From Hafnia psychrotolerans (GTDB lineage: Bacteria > Pseudomonadota > Gammaproteobacteria > Enterobacterales > Enterobacteriaceae), in contig NZ_BMFZ01000001.1 in NCBI RefSeq assembly GCF_014639435.1, forward strand, positions 296,748-360,747: 64,000 nucleotides of DNA. The letters run 5' to 3'. Numbering within the stretch: position 1 is the first letter of the stretch; each line of letters starts with the position of its first letter. Below the pieces are notes generated by a model, which saw nothing but the letters and a program-made list of their open reading frames with translations, searched no databases and was not told the DNA's origin. This document shows positions 9,054-19,240 of this stretch, piece by piece. Made by a program: the position numbers and the translations under genes.

Positions 9054-10510
9054 CACTTTTTAGCTTGCCGTGATACGGCATCACCTGCGTCGGGGGCTAA
9101 ACGAGCAATATCGATCACCGCTAGCGCGGTGACCAGTGCAATAATCGCAAACCCCAGTTTGAAGGCAATACCCGGCACTGACGTTAACCCGGCATGTGTC
9201 GCGATTAATTCTCCCGCCCGGATACTCAATGCGCCGAGAGTCACGCCAAGGCCTGCAGCCAGCTGTAACGAGGTGCTGAAAAGCGTATTCGCTGAGCTCA
9301 TTTCGGCATCTGGCACCTCGGCAAATGCCAGCGTGCTTATCCCAGTGAACTGCATTGAACGACACAACCCACCCCAGAACAGCATCACGATGGTTAGCAC
9401 TTCCGGGCTGGAAGGTGTGAGAAAGGCGCACACCAGCAAAGACAGTGCGCTGAGCAGACCGTTACCGATCAGTAATTTTTTAAAACCAAAATAGCGAATC
9501 AGCGGCGTGGTTGCCGGTTTCATCATCAGATTTCCGGCGAACACCGCCAGCACCAAAATACCCGAATGAAAGGCATCCAATCCGAATCCCACCTGAAACA
9601 TCAGTGGCAACATGAAGGGCGCAGCACTAATGGTGGTGCGAAAAATAAACCCACCTCGCATGGTGACACGGAAACTGTTCACCTTGAGTGAATCTAGCCT
9701 GATCATTGGGGAAGTCGCATCACGTAGATGCCTGACCGCCATCCATAGTGTGACGCCGCCCGTGCTCAGAAGGGTTAGCGCATAGGTCAGATTTACCGTC
9801 TGCTGACTGCACATTTCCAGCCCGATCACTAAACAGAGCATCGAGACACCCATCATGATAAAGCCTTTGATATCGAAGGGCTGTTTTGCCGTGGGAGTGT
9901 GGTAGGGGATCAGCCGCCAGGCCAAAATGATCGCCAGCGCGCCAAGGGGAACATTGATAAAAAATATCCAGTGCCAACTGGCATAAGTGGTGATGAAGCC
10001 GCCTACTGGTGGGCCGAGGATGGGGGCAACCAGTGCTGGCCATGTCAATGTTGCTATCGCTTTGATCAATTGATCTTTAGGCGTACTGCGCAAAACGGCC
10101 AGCCGGCCAACGGGCACCATCATGGCACCTCCAATACCCTGAATAATCCGCATCGCGACAAATTCAGTGACGTTGTGCGCCAGTCCGCAAAATAACGAGG
10201 AGAGTGTGAAGATAAGCAGGGCAGCACTGAAGACGTTGCGGGCTCCGAAACGTTCGGCGATCCAGCCACTGGCGGGTATCAGTACTGCGAGTGTCATCAG
10301 ATAGGCGCTGATACAAATGTTTAAATCCACCGCCGACACGCCAAAAGAGCGCGCCATAGCCGGCAGCGCCGTGGCAATGACGGTGCCATCCAGAAACTCC
10401 ATAAAGAAAGCCCCGGCCACCAGCAGCGCCATGGGAGATATTCCGGTACCGCGGCCTGGACTATCGGTTGGCTGAGACGTTTGTTCTGGTTTTGTTTCAG
10501 CACGTGACAT
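9053..10510 (-). CDS. DHA2-family MFS drug:proton antiporter
   Basis: The 485-residue inner-membrane protein has about 14 hydrophobic segments. Family marks are LDGTVIATALPAMARSFGVS (motif D1, TM1), GWIAERFGARNVF (motif A variant) and GPPVGGFITTYASWHWIFFINVPLGAL (motif C and TM5-6), as in EmrB/QacA-type exporters. The usual substrates are lipophilic drugs or dyes, but the real substrate cannot be told. E. coli has no gene between aroG and gpmA, so this is a lineage-specific insertion. No EmrA-like adaptor gene is adjacent, which argues for a stand-alone pump. Confidence 0.88.
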   Translation of the reverse strand: MSRAETKPEQTSQPTDSPGRGTGISPMALLVAGAFFMEFLDGTVIATALPAMARSFGVSAVDLNICISAYLMTLAVLIPASGWIAERFGARNVFSAALLIFTLSSLFCGLAHNVTEFVAMRIIQGIGGAMMVPVGRLAVLRSTPKDQLIKAIATLTWPALVAPILGPPVGGFITTYASWHWIFFINVPLGALAIILAWRLIPYHTPTAKQPFDIKGFIMMGVSMLCLVIGLEMCSQQTVNLTYALTLLSTGGVTLWMAVRHLRDATSPMIRLDSLKVNSFRVTMRGGFIFRTTISAAPFMLPLMFQVGFGLDAFHSGILVLAVFAGNLMMKPATTPLIRYFGFKKLLIGNGLLSALSLLVCAFLTPSSPEVLTIVMLFWGGLCRSMQFTGISTLAFAEVPDAEMSSANTLFSTSLQLAAGLGVTLGALSIRAGELIATHAGLTSVPGIAFKLGFAIIALVTALAVIDIARLAPDAGDAVSRQAKK

Positions 10511-10623
10511 GACTCATTCCTGTCCAGGCGTTTATCTGTCGATTTTATACTGAAAAACATAAAAAAAGGACAGCTTGCGCTATCCCTTTTCGGTACTGGT
10601 AATATCACTCAGATACGGCGAAA

Positions 10624-11376
10624 TTACTTAGCTTTACCTTGGTTTGCCACTGCCGCTGCTTTCGCTGCGATTTCGTCGGCATTGCCCAGATAGTAATGTT
10701 TAATCGGTTTGAAGTTTTCGTCGAATTCGTAAACTAACGGCACACCGGTAGGGATGTTCAATTCGAGAATTTCGTCTTCACCCAGATTATCCAGGTATTT
10801 AACCAATGCACGCAGGGAGTTACCGTGTGCAGCAACGATCACGCGCTCGCCACTTTCAATGCGTGGTTTGATAACGTCAGTCCAGTAAGGGATAACGCGT
10901 TCGATGGTCAGTGCCAGACTTTCAGTCGTTGGCAGCTCTTCAGGACGCAGTTTCGCATAACGCGGATCGTGTCCAGGGAAGCGCTCATCGGTTTTTTCCA
11001 GTTCAGGTGGTGTCACGGCAAAGCCACGACGCCATTGTTTCACTTGCTCGTCACCGTATTTCTTGGCGGTTTCTGCTTTATCCAGACCCTGCAACGCGCC
11101 GTAGTGACGTTCGTTCAGTTTCCAGGATTTCTCAACTGGCAGCCAAGGCTGATCCAGTTCGTCTAAAACGCTCCACAGCGTATGGATGGCACGTTTCAGC
11201 ACAGAAGTGTAAGCGAAGTCGAAATGGAAACCTTCGTCTTTCAGCAACTGACCCGCCGCTTTTGCTTCGGTGCGGCCCTTGTCAGAAAGTTCGACGTCAT
11301 GCCAACCGGTAAAACGGTTCTCTTTGTTCCACTCACTTTCGCCGTGTCTTACCAGAACCAGCTTGGTTACAGCCAT
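10624..11376 (-). CDS. gpmA: 2,3-bisphosphoglycerate-dependent phosphoglycerate mutase GpmA
   Basis: The 250-residue cofactor-dependent mutase interconverts 3- and 2-phosphoglycerate in glycolysis. The phosphohistidine motif [12 protein letters not shown] stands at the N-terminus, [13 protein letters not shown] follows, and the second catalytic His is in [19 protein letters not shown]. The start at 11376 ([12 protein letters not shown]) follows GAGGAT and reproduces the E. coli N-terminus; an ATG five codons upstream is rejected. A perfect Fur palindrome lies 30 bp upstream, consistent with the known Fur control of gpmA. Confidence 0.98.
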   Translation of the reverse strand: MAVTKLVLVRHGESEWNKENRFTGWHDVELSDKGRTEAKAAGQLLKDEGFHFDFAYTSVLKRAIHTLWSVLDELDQPWLPVEKSWKLNERHYGALQGLDKAETAKKYGDEQVKQWRRGFAVTPPELEKTDERFPGHDPRYAKLRPEELPTTESLALTIERVIPYWTDVIKPRIESGERVIVAAHGNSLRALVKYLDNLGEDEILELNIPTGVPLVYEFDENFKPIKHYYLGNADEIAAKAAAVANQGKAK

Positions 11377-11405
11377 AGCTAAAATCCTCAATTAACTGAA
11401 ATTCC

Positions 11406-11424
11406 AATGATAACTGTTATCATT
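11406..11424 (-). promoter_or_regulatory. Fur box upstream of gpmA
   Basis: AATGATAACTGTTATCATT is a perfect 19-bp palindrome with a single central base, close to the Fur consensus GATAATGATAATCATTATC. It lies just upstream of the gpmA start. Fur-iron repression of gpmA is known in E. coli. Confidence 0.85.
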
Positions 11425-11530
11425 ATAGGGTCTGAGCGTCGCAGACGGCAATCTGAATCTCACGGTGTTTTGCCAACTGTGCCGCTCAATGTCCTTTCAC
11501 CATAGCGAATTTAAGCGTTCACTTCAGCCG

Positions 11531-11863
11531 TTAGCGGGCTTTTTTCAGACAGGTACTCATAAAGGCCTTACGGGCGTCACCTTTAAGCTGTTTTTTCCCT
11601 GCATCGGCATTACAGTTTTTCATCTTGTTCTGCTGCTCTGTCATTTTCTTATCGGGCTTGGTTTCTGCTTTCAGGCAGTGACTCATAAAATTTTTGCGCT
11701 CATCGCCCTTGAGTGACTGACCGGTGGCTTGTTGATTACAGTCGGTCATTTTTTGACGTTGCGCAGATTGCGCGGCAGAAGGGGCTTTCGTCGTGTCAGC
11801 GGCCAGCGCCTGACCACCGATTAACAAGGTAGTGAGCAGCGGTAGTATCACGGTTAAACGCAT
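11531..11863 (-). CDS. psiF: PsiF-family phosphate-starvation-inducible protein
   Basis: The 110-residue exported protein has a signal peptide (MRLTVILPLLTTLLIGGQALA) and two copies of the PsiF repeat: MTDCNQQATGQSLKGDERKNFMSHCLK and a second, similar one ending FMSTCLKKAR. Each repeat has two conserved cysteines. E. coli psiF is induced by phosphate starvation and lies next to phoA; here the gene stands alone between gpmA and galM. The start at 11863 follows AAGGAAT. A Pho-box-like repeat 108 bp upstream supports PhoB control. The biochemical function is unknown. Confidence 0.88.
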   Translation of the reverse strand: MRLTVILPLLTTLLIGGQALAADTTKAPSAAQSAQRQKMTDCNQQATGQSLKGDERKNFMSHCLKAETKPDKKMTEQQNKMKNCNADAGKKQLKGDARKAFMSTCLKKAR

Positions 11864-11970
11864 AACAGATTCCTTATCAGGCGTCCCATTGGCAGGACAT
11901 CTCATAAGCGTAGATGGGCAAAGGCGCTTTAGCACAAGAAAAACGTAGCGGGATGAGCAGGCGATCACAT

Positions 11971-11988
11971 TTCACAGGAAGATGACAG
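11971..11988 (-). promoter_or_regulatory. Pho box (PhoB site) upstream of psiF
   Basis: On the minus strand CTGTCAT-CTTC-CTGTGAA has the 7-4-7 direct-repeat layout of the PhoB box (CTGTCAT-N4-CTGTCAT) with five of seven matches in the second half. It reads toward psiF, a gene known as phosphate-starvation-inducible. Confidence 0.7.
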
Positions 11989-12005
11989 TCTGAATACGGA
12001 ATGCT

Positions 12006-12030
12006 AAAAAACAGGGCCTTTCGGCCCTGC
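12006..12030 (-). terminator. Terminator of the gal operon
   Basis: On the minus strand GCAGGGCC-GAAA-GGCCCTG is followed by TTTTTT, immediately downstream of galM, the last gene of the operon. Confidence 0.92.
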
Positions 12031-12050
12031 AGATATCGTATTAGCTCAAT

Positions 12051-13097
12051 TTATAATGCGAAAAATTGATAAACCGTTTGTGAGAGGTAGGTCTGACCAG
12101 GTTTTATCCAGCAGCTTGGCTGAGGCCAGGTTGAGTGGTTCGGGCTGTCGGGCAGGAATTCACTCTCCAGCGCGACGCCCTGATATTGAGCATAGGTTCC
12201 GCCGGTGCGATTTGGCGTACCACTCAGGAAATTGCCACTGTATAGCTGTAGGGCTGGGGCCGATGTAAACACGCTCATTTTCACTTTACCGTCTGCAGAC
12301 CACAGATGTGCGGCTGGATGTTCACCGCTGTTGCAGCTGCGGTTGAGCAAATAAGCGTGGTCATAACCTTTAACACGTTGCTGATCCCGGTCACTCAGGA
12401 AGTCTTTGGCCAGTGTTTTTGGTGCGTTGAAATTCATGCCGGTGTGTTCAACGGCGGTCGGGTCCGCGCAGGGAATACCGTCGCTGTCGATGGGGAGGAA
12501 ACGGTCAGCAAACAATTGCAGCGTTTGTTGACGTGCATCTTTACCTTCGCCGTCGAGATTAAAATAGGCATGATTGGTTAGATTTACCGGACAGAGCTTA
12601 TCCACCGTCGCGGTGTAGCGGATCTCAAGACGGTTGTCATCGGTCAGTTGATACTGAACTTCAGCCGTCATGTCACCTGGATAGCCCTGATCACCGTCGG
12701 CTGAAAACAGCTGGAAGCTGACTTGCTGCCCATCCTGCGACACGATTTTCCAGCGACGCGCATGGAAACCTTCCGGTCCGCCGTGCAACTGATGTACGCC
12801 CTGATTGGCGACCAGCAGATGCGGCTTACCGTCGATCTGAATCTGTGAGCGGGCAATACGGTTAGCATAACGCCCTACTGTTGCACCCAGATAGGCATTC
12901 TGGTTGATATAAGCCTGTGGGTTTTCACAGCCCAGTAATAGTTCGCGTTTCTCGCCCTCAGCCAGCGGTAATTCAAGCGAAAGCCAGGTCGCACCCCAAT
13001 CCATCAATGTGGCCGTAGTACCGCTCGCGTTCTTCAGGGTAACCCGTTCGAACGGTTCGCCATCCGGTGCCAGCAAGGTATTTTCTGGTTTTAGCAT
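12051..13097 (-). CDS. galM: Aldose 1-epimerase (mutarotase) GalM
   Basis: The 348-residue enzyme interconverts alpha and beta anomers of galactose and glucose for entry into the Leloir pathway. Family motifs are [31 protein letters not shown] (catalytic His), [11 protein letters not shown] (second catalytic His) and [14 protein letters not shown] (catalytic Glu). Its length equals the family norm and the frame is intact, in contrast to galK, galT and galE upstream. The start codon overlaps the end of galK by 7 bp, which shows translational coupling in the ancestral operon. Confidence 0.96.
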   Translation of the reverse strand: MLKPENTLLAPDGEPFERVTLKNASGTTATLMDWGATWLSLELPLAEGEKRELLLGCENPQAYINQNAYLGATVGRYANRIARSQIQIDGKPHLLVANQGVHQLHGGPEGFHARRWKIVSQDGQQVSFQLFSADGDQGYPGDMTAEVQYQLTDDNRLEIRYTATVDKLCPVNLTNHAYFNLDGEGKDARQQTLQLFADRFLPIDSDGIPCADPTAVEHTGMNFNAPKTLAKDFLSDRDQQRVKGYDHAYLLNRSCNSGEHPAAHLWSADGKVKMSVFTSAPALQLYSGNFLSGTPNRTGGTYAQYQGVALESEFLPDSPNHSTWPQPSCWIKPGQTYLSQTVYQFFAL

Positions 13098-14185
13098 ATC
13101 CCGGCTCCTTGCGAAGCGGTACAGACATAAAATGTCTCTTTCAGGCCGGTTTGCACCGGGTATTCGCGGGCGACAGTTTCGCGCACGGCATCCACCAAAT
13201 CAATCGGGATCAGTGCCACGATACAGCCACCGAAACCACCACCGGTCATACGCACGCCGCCTTTGTCGCCGATCACGCTTTTGACGATCTCGACCAAGGT
13301 ATCGACTGGCGGAACGGTGATCTCAAAATCATCACGCATTGATGCATGAGAGTCCGCCATCAGTTCGCCCATCTTTTTCAAATCACCGGCGGCCAGCGCA
13401 TCAGCGGCTGCCAGGGTTCGATCATTTTCAGTGATCACGTGACGGGCGCGGCGGGAAACTACCGGATCAAGTTCGTCAGCAATGGAGAAAAACAGAGAAG
13501 GGTCAACGTCTCGCAGTGCTTTGACACCAAAGAAACGGGCCGCTGTTTCACACTGTTCGCGACGGGTGTTGTATTCACTGTCTACCAGACCGCGTTTCAC
13601 GTTGGAGTTGATGATCACCACGGCGGCGTTTTTCGGCATGGAGACTGCGCGAGTTTCCAGCGAGCGGCAGTCGATCAACAGCGCGTGACCTTGTTTACCG
13701 AGAGCAGAAATCGCCGTTCAGCGCCAGCGCCACGCCGTCAAGCGGCAGGTCATACAGGGATTTCAATGCCTGGCCGACGGCCACTTCCAGCGATGCCGAA
13801 GAGCTGAGGCCCGCACCTTGCGGCACGTTTCCGCTGATGACCATGTCGGCGCCAGAGAAATCGTTGTTGCGCTGCATGAGGTGTTTCACCACGCCGCGCA
13901 CATAGTTGGCCCAAGGATGGGTTTTGCTGCTGAGGATCGGTTCATCGAGGGAGAAGAGATCTTCTTCATTGCCAAAATCTGCTGCGACCACACGGATCTG
14001 GCGATCATTACGCTGCGCGCAGGCGATCACGGTTGCGTAGTCAATTGCGCAGGGAAGAACGAAACCGTCATTGTAGTCGGTATGTTCGCCGATAAGATTG
14101 ACACGACCCGGCGCTTTGATCGTGATGGTGGCCGGGTAGCCGAATTTTTGCTCAAAAATGTCCAGGGTCTTGTTTTTCAGTTTCA

Positions 14186-14186
<1 letters not shown>
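13091..14186 (-). pseudogene. galK: Galactokinase galK, frameshifted by a 53-bp deletion
   Basis: The start at 14186 and the first 158 codons read as normal GalK, with the galactokinase signature [15 protein letters not shown] and the ATP-binding [14 protein letters not shown]. At about 13713 the frame runs into a stop after ALNGDFCSR. The rest of the protein ([20 protein letters not shown] to the end, including MTGGGFGGC) continues in another frame from about 13706 to 13091. Comparison with the 382-residue E. coli protein implies that 53 bp are missing, covering the QEAENQFVGCNCGIMDQ region with the catalytic Asp of GIMDQ. Both flanks are otherwise well preserved. Confidence 0.9.
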
Positions 14187-15018
<832 letters not shown>

Positions 15019-15051
15019 GCTTTTTCCTTTATTCGGGTTGTTATCCGGTGT

Positions 15052-16027
15052 TTAGTCCGGATAACCCTGCGGATTTTTCGATTGCCACAGCCAGGTGTCG
15101 TTAGCCATATCTTCCAGCGACCGGCTGACACGCCAGTTCAATTCATTAGCCGCTTTGGTCGGATCAGCCCAATAGGCTGGCAAATCGCCGTCGCGACGCG
15201 GAGCAAAGTGATATTTCACAGGTTTACCGCAGGCTTTACTGAAGGCATTCACGACGTCCAGCACGCTGTGGCCGAAGCCTGCGCCAAGGTTATAGATATG
15301 CACTCCAGCTTTGTTGCTCAGGTTTTTCATCGCGGCGATATGGCCGTCAGCCAGATCGACCACGTGAATATAATCGCGCACGCCTGTGCCATCGGGTGTT
15401 GGGTAGTCGTTGCCGAAAATAGAGACCGATTCGCGGCGGCCCACGGCGACCTGTGCAATAAACCAGGCCTGACGGATGCGCACCCACTGGATTGAAATAG
15501 CGCAGCAGCGTCATGCTCCATTCGGTTTCAGCTCGCTGCACATCTTCGAGAATTTGTTCAACCATCAGCTTGCTCCGCCCGTAAGGGCTGGAAGGATTGC
15601 CGGTTGGGAAGTCTTCGACGTAAGGGGTTTTCGGCTGGTCGCCATAAACTGTCGCTGAGGAGCTGAAAATCAGATTTTTCACGCCAGCGTCACGCATGGC
15701 TTCAACCAATACCAGAGTACCTGCGACGTTGTTGTCGTAGTACGCCAGTGGTTTGGCGACAGATTCACCCACGGCTTTCCAGCCCGCAAAGTGGATCACC
15801 GAGTGGATTTTGTGCTCGCTGAAGATCTGATCGAGGATGGCGCGGTCGCGAATATCGCCTTTATAGAACAGTGGTGTTTTGCCGGTCAGCGTATTGATTC
15901 GTTCGAGCACGCTGGCCTTACTGTTATGAAGATTATCAACGATGATCGGCGTATAGCCCGCTTCAATCAGTTGCACACAGGTATGACTGCCAATGTAACC
16001 GCTACCACCAGTGACTAAGACGTACAT
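15052..16027 (-). pseudogene. galE: UDP-glucose 4-epimerase galE, frameshifted by a 41-bp deletion
   Basis: Codons from 16027 read MYVLVTGGSGYIGSH (NAD-binding GxxGxxG) through SSSATVYGDQPK and the catalytic YGRSK to FNPVGAHPSG. There the frame is lost at about 15484. The remainder (WFIAQVAVGRRESVSIFGNDYPTPDGTGVRDY to QGYPD) reads in another frame to 15052. Against the 338-residue E. coli protein, 41 bp are missing, corresponding to the segment between HPSG and the FIAQVAVGRR stretch. The first part alone would keep the Rossmann fold but lack the sugar-binding domain. Confidence 0.9.
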
Positions 16028-16097
16028 AAATGCTCCTCGATAGTAATGTGGGACAACAATATCATGCAGGAATGTTGAAAAAGGTGATCAGTGCCAA

Positions 16098-16118
16098 ATT
16101 ATATGGAATCGCTTACAC
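16098..16118 (-). promoter_or_regulatory. galE promoter -10 overlapped by proximal GalR/GalS operator
   Basis: On the minus strand the operator GTGTAAGCGATTCCAT (16103-16118) matches GTGNAANCGNTTNCAC at all but the last base. It runs into a perfect TATAAT at 16098-16103. The likely transcript start near 16090 leaves a leader of about 64 nt before galE. No good -35 at normal spacing is seen, as expected for a CRP-helped gal promoter. Confidence 0.7.
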
Positions 16119-16200
16119 GTCAAGTTTAACACTCTCAGGGGGTTTTAGACAGTCAGTGCAAGGGCCGAGGGAGAGTGCCAAGATGCAGCGTAGACAATAA

Positions 16201-16216
16201 GTGTAATCGATTACAT
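16201..16216 (-). promoter_or_regulatory. Distal GalR/GalS operator
   Basis: GTGTAATCGATTACAT fits the GalR/GalS consensus GTGNAANCGNTTNCAC at all but the last defined base and lies 98 bp upstream of the proximal operator. Paired operators spaced for DNA looping are known in the E. coli gal operon, where the spacing is 113-114 bp. Confidence 0.7.
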
Positions 16217-16261
16217 TAGAATGAATCCCGCAACACAACAGAATTCTCTCACGTATTTAGA

Positions 16262-16383
16262 CTTGTCACACTTCAAGCCGCAGCATGGCTGGCTGCCTTT
16301 ATTCGCGCCGGGAACATGGCTGACCATGTTCCCGGATATTCATTCAATTGCCGCGGCGCTGCAACTCGAATGATTTAGGATAT
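16262..16383. repeat. Palindromic intergenic repeat, member 1 (modF-galE gap)
   Basis: The ends ACTTCAAGCCGCAGCATGGC and GCCGCGGCGCTGCAACTCGA with ATGATTTAGG are shared with the repeats at 31139, 32290, 41228 and 42699. Here the core is a separate hairpin, CCGGGAACATGG-CTGA-CCATGTTCCCGG. The modF stop codon is 10 bp away, so the element ends the modF unit and lies upstream of the gal promoter. Confidence 0.7.
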
Positions 16384-16392
16384 GGAAGGTTT

Positions 16393-17865
16393 TTACTTCA
16401 ATGCATCCAGTTGATAGCAATAAATATCACCATCTGGGATAAACGAGAGGCGGTGAGTGATGCACTCGGGCGCATCCTCAGCGTGGTGCGAGACAAACAG
16501 CAACTGAGTATCACCTTCGCCAATCATGACATCCACAAAACGCCGCACCAGTTGGCGATTGATCGGGTCCAGTCCTTGTAAGGGCTCATCAAGAATCAGC
16601 AGCGCCGGATGTTTGACTAAGCCACGCGCAATCAGTGCCAGACGTTGTTGGCCCCAGGATAGGCTGTGAAAAGGTGCGTCACCTTGACTCCCGCCAAGGC
16701 CGAGCAGTTCCAGCCACTGGCTGGTCAAAAAATGCTGGCGGTCAGACACTGCCTGATAAATACCAATGGAATCGAAAAAGCCAGAGGTAATGACGTTGCG
16801 TACGCTGGAACTTACACGGTAATCGAGATGCAGACTGCTGCTGACATAGCCGATATGACGTTTGATGTCCCAAATGGTTTCGCCACTACCGCGACGACGG
16901 CCAAACAACGTCAAATCATTGCTGTAACCCTGGGCGTGATCACCGGTGATCAAACTGAGTAAGGTCGATTTCCCTGCACCATTTTCACCGACAATCTGCC
17001 AGTGCTGGCCCTGATCAACCTGCCAGGTGAGGTGATGTAAAATAGGACGATCGTTATATTCCACGACGCCATTGCGCAAGATAATCAGCGGGCCGTCGCC
17101 AGCGGGCCTGACGCGCTGGCTCGTGTCTTCCGCCTCTGGCAGGGCCATTCCTTTAAGATTTTCACTGTGTGCGAGCTGCGCCACCAACGCATCGGCCATG
17201 ACGCTTTCTCGTGGGCCGACCATCGCCAGGGTACAATCCGCCAGGACGCCGACGTGCTGAACAAACGAGGGAATATCATCGAAGCGGTTTAGCACGATCA
17301 CCATCGTTTGCCCTTGCTGCGCCAACCCGGCGAGCAGTTCTGCCAGTTGCGCACGGGCATTGACGTCAAGTCCGTCGAAAGGCTCGTCCAGCACCAGTAA
17401 ATCGGGTTGCTGCATCAATACCTGGCACAGCAGGGTTTTGCGGGTTTCACCGGTGGAGAGATATTTAAAGCGGCGATCTAGCAGTTTAGTCATACCAAAC
17501 TGAGCGGCCAGTGCGGCACAACGTTGCGGGTCTTTAATCTGTTCCTGAATCATTTCGGCGGTAGTGCGGCCGGTATCGTCCTCGCCCTCACTCAGTAGAT
17601 CGGTGTTGTTACGCTGCCACTCTTCTTCCACCAGTTTCTGTAACTGTTCGAAAGAGAGGCGCACGACCTTACTGAAGGTGCTCTCAGCCTCGCCTTGCAG
17701 CATCACCAGTTCACTGGCAAGTGCACGAGCCAGCGCTGACTTGCCGCTGCCGTTCGAGCCGACAAAAGCCCAGCTTTCGCCCTGATTAATACATAATTCA
17801 TGCAGGGTAAGGATTCGGGTATCGCTAAGGCGGAAAATGCCTTGCGAGATACGCAACGATGACAT
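16393..17865 (-). CDS. modF: ABC-type ATPase ModF (tandem ATP-binding domains)
   Basis: The 490-residue cytoplasmic protein is the same length as E. coli ModF (PhrA). It has two ABC ATPase domains: GSNGSGKSALARALA with LSTGETRKTLLCQ and LLVLDEPFDGLD, then GENGAGKSTLLSLITGD with LSWGQQRLALIARGL and LLILDEPLQGLD. No membrane domain is present. The gene follows modE in the same direction, as in E. coli. Its precise role is not established; links to molybdate rest on operon position. Unlike its gal neighbours it shows no deletions. Confidence 0.95.
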   Translation of the reverse strand: MSSLRISQGIFRLSDTRILTLHELCINQGESWAFVGSNGSGKSALARALASELVMLQGEAESTFSKVVRLSFEQLQKLVEEEWQRNNTDLLSEGEDDTGRTTAEMIQEQIKDPQRCAALAAQFGMTKLLDRRFKYLSTGETRKTLLCQVLMQQPDLLVLDEPFDGLDVNARAQLAELLAGLAQQGQTMVIVLNRFDDIPSFVQHVGVLADCTLAMVGPRESVMADALVAQLAHSENLKGMALPEAEDTSQRVRPAGDGPLIILRNGVVEYNDRPILHHLTWQVDQGQHWQIVGENGAGKSTLLSLITGDHAQGYSNDLTLFGRRRGSGETIWDIKRHIGYVSSSLHLDYRVSSSVRNVITSGFFDSIGIYQAVSDRQHFLTSQWLELLGLGGSQGDAPFHSLSWGQQRLALIARGLVKHPALLILDEPLQGLDPINRQLVRRFVDVMIGEGDTQLLFVSHHAEDAPECITHRLSFIPDGDIYCYQLDALK

Positions 17866-17927
17866 GTCTCATCCATTTATAGTGGCAATATTATGGTTAA
17901 GGGATAAGCGCATCAGTCATCGATGTC

Positions 17928-17954
17928 AATTGACAATTCTGAAAATTGTCAATT
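17928..17954. repeat. Perfect 11-bp dyad in the modE-modF gap
   Basis: AATTGACAATT-CTGAA-AATTGTCAATT is a perfect inverted repeat with a 5-nt loop, located 62 bp upstream of modF and 35 bp downstream of modE. It has no T-tract. It could be a protein-binding site or an mRNA hairpin that tunes modF expression. No known operator is recognised. Confidence 0.6.
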
Positions 17955-17989
17955 CTGGTTGTGCAATATACTGATATAAAGGCCTATTA

Positions 17990-18772
17990 TTAGCAGAGCG
18001 TGGCAATGATCACCTTGTCATCATCAAATTCGGCGAACACATTCTGCCCTTCCTGCAATTTCAGATGCTCAATCTCAGACTCAGCCACTGTCGCGCATAA
18101 TGTCTCACCGCCTTCAAGGCTGACCAGCACTTCGCTGTTTTCAGCACCGTATTGAATGCTCAGCACCTTACCTGCCAGGGAGTTATGGGAACTGGAAGCC
18201 TGGGCTGTCAGCGTGATCCACGGCGCTTTGATCAGCACCAGCACTTCCTTGCCAGGCGAGAGTGCCAGACGATCGGCGCTTTGCTGGGTTACGGCGGCAC
18301 GAATTCGGGTGTTACCGTCATTGAGCAGGACGTCGATGTGCTGCTGGACTTTCTGATGATCGCGTCCCACCACACTGCCGAAGAATTGATTACGGGCGCT
18401 GGTTTGCAATGAGAAGCGGGAAATGGCGGCCAGCAGACTGTCGAGTGGCAACGTATCTTCTTTTAATACATCGAAGGCTTTTTGCTGAATTTTTGCCAGA
18501 AGGTCATACAGTTGAATCAGTCGATCCCCGTAACGCGTCAGAATAGCGCCGCCTCCGCCTTTACCGCCGGTACTGCGCTCGACCAGCGTTTGATCTGCCA
18601 GCTGATTCATTTCGTTAATGGCATCCCAGGCGCTTTTATAGCTGATACCCGCCAGTTTCGCGCCCTGGCTGATTGAGCCGGTGATCTTGATCTGCTTGAG
18701 CAATTCAATACGACGCGGATCGGCAAAAATTTTCTGCTGTAGTTTGAGCGTTAACAGGATTTCAGCTTGCAT
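17990..18772 (-). CDS. modE: Molybdate-responsive transcriptional regulator ModE
   Basis: The 260-residue regulator has an N-terminal winged HTH (GSISQGAKLAGISYKSAWDAINEMNQ), the GGKGGGGA wing, and two C-terminal molybdate-binding (TOBE/Mop) domains with the typical SARNQFFG motif at about residue 126. With bound molybdate it represses modABC and activates moaA in E. coli. Boxes that fit its consensus are found here upstream of modA and moaA, so the whole circuit is visible in this window. Confidence 0.97.
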   Translation of the reverse strand: MQAEILLTLKLQQKIFADPRRIELLKQIKITGSISQGAKLAGISYKSAWDAINEMNQLADQTLVERSTGGKGGGGAILTRYGDRLIQLYDLLAKIQQKAFDVLKEDTLPLDSLLAAISRFSLQTSARNQFFGSVVGRDHQKVQQHIDVLLNDGNTRIRAAVTQQSADRLALSPGKEVLVLIKAPWITLTAQASSSHNSLAGKVLSIQYGAENSEVLVSLEGGETLCATVAESEIEHLKLQEGQNVFAEFDDDKVIIATLC

Positions 18773-18962
18773 ATAGGACTTCCTCTAAAGATGATGCAGT
18801 ATTGTCGTCGATATGCTGAGTGACTTAAACCGCATGAGGTATTTTGCCGCGCCAAGTCGGTTAAAAGCTAAAGTAATCTCATGCTGCGGCTGCTATTATC
18901 GATAACAGTTATGTTTTACCACCGCCATTTAGGCGTGTGTCAGCCAGTTAAATGAGGCTATC

Positions 18963-19121
18963 ATGTTAGAGATTTTGGAAAGTTTGATCTTTGTGGTGAT
19001 CATGGTCCCACTGTTTATCGCTTTGATACTAGGAATGATTTGGGGTATAGGCACCGTGTGTAACGTTATCTCCGGCGTTGGCCACTCCAAAGAAAAGCGC
19101 AAGCATCCGCAACAGAACTGA
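18963..19121 (+). CDS. acrZ: AcrZ, small membrane partner of the AcrAB-TolC pump
   Basis: A 52-residue frame starts at ATG 18963 behind GAGGC and ends TGA at 19119-19121: [20 protein letters not shown] at the N-terminus, a single membrane helix with the conserved Pro, then LGMIWGIG and a charged tail [13 protein letters not shown]. coli AcrZ (YbhT, 49 residues) has the same start (MLELLKSLVFAVIMVP) and the same place between modE and modA. AcrZ binds AcrB and broadens drug export. An intrinsic terminator follows. Confidence 0.93.
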   Translation: MLEILESLIFVVIMVPLFIALILGMIWGIGTVCNVISGVGHSKEKRKHPQQN

Positions 19122-19144
19122 AACGGCATTAACGTATTCTGAAG

Positions 19145-19169
19145 CCCGGCCATGAGGCCGGGTTTTTTT
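19145..19169 (+). terminator. acrZ terminator
   Basis: CCCGGCC-ATGA-GGCCGGG is followed by TTTTTTT. It insulates acrZ from modA. Confidence 0.93.
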
Positions 19170-19240
19170 ATGGCTAAGATCAACAACCATCAAGTTATTC
19201 AAATTCCCGCCAATAAATCAAACTATGTTCCCTCTTTTCG

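Noticed and set aside
9129-10195. Plus-strand frames opposite the DHA2 transporter
   Set aside because: Antisense shadows of a clear transporter gene with no homology or ribosome sites.
11520-11546. Plus-strand terminator AGCC-GTTAGCG-GGCT-TTTTT inside the end of psiF
   Set aside because: No plus-strand gene ends here, the stem is only four pairs and it overlaps psiF coding sequence.
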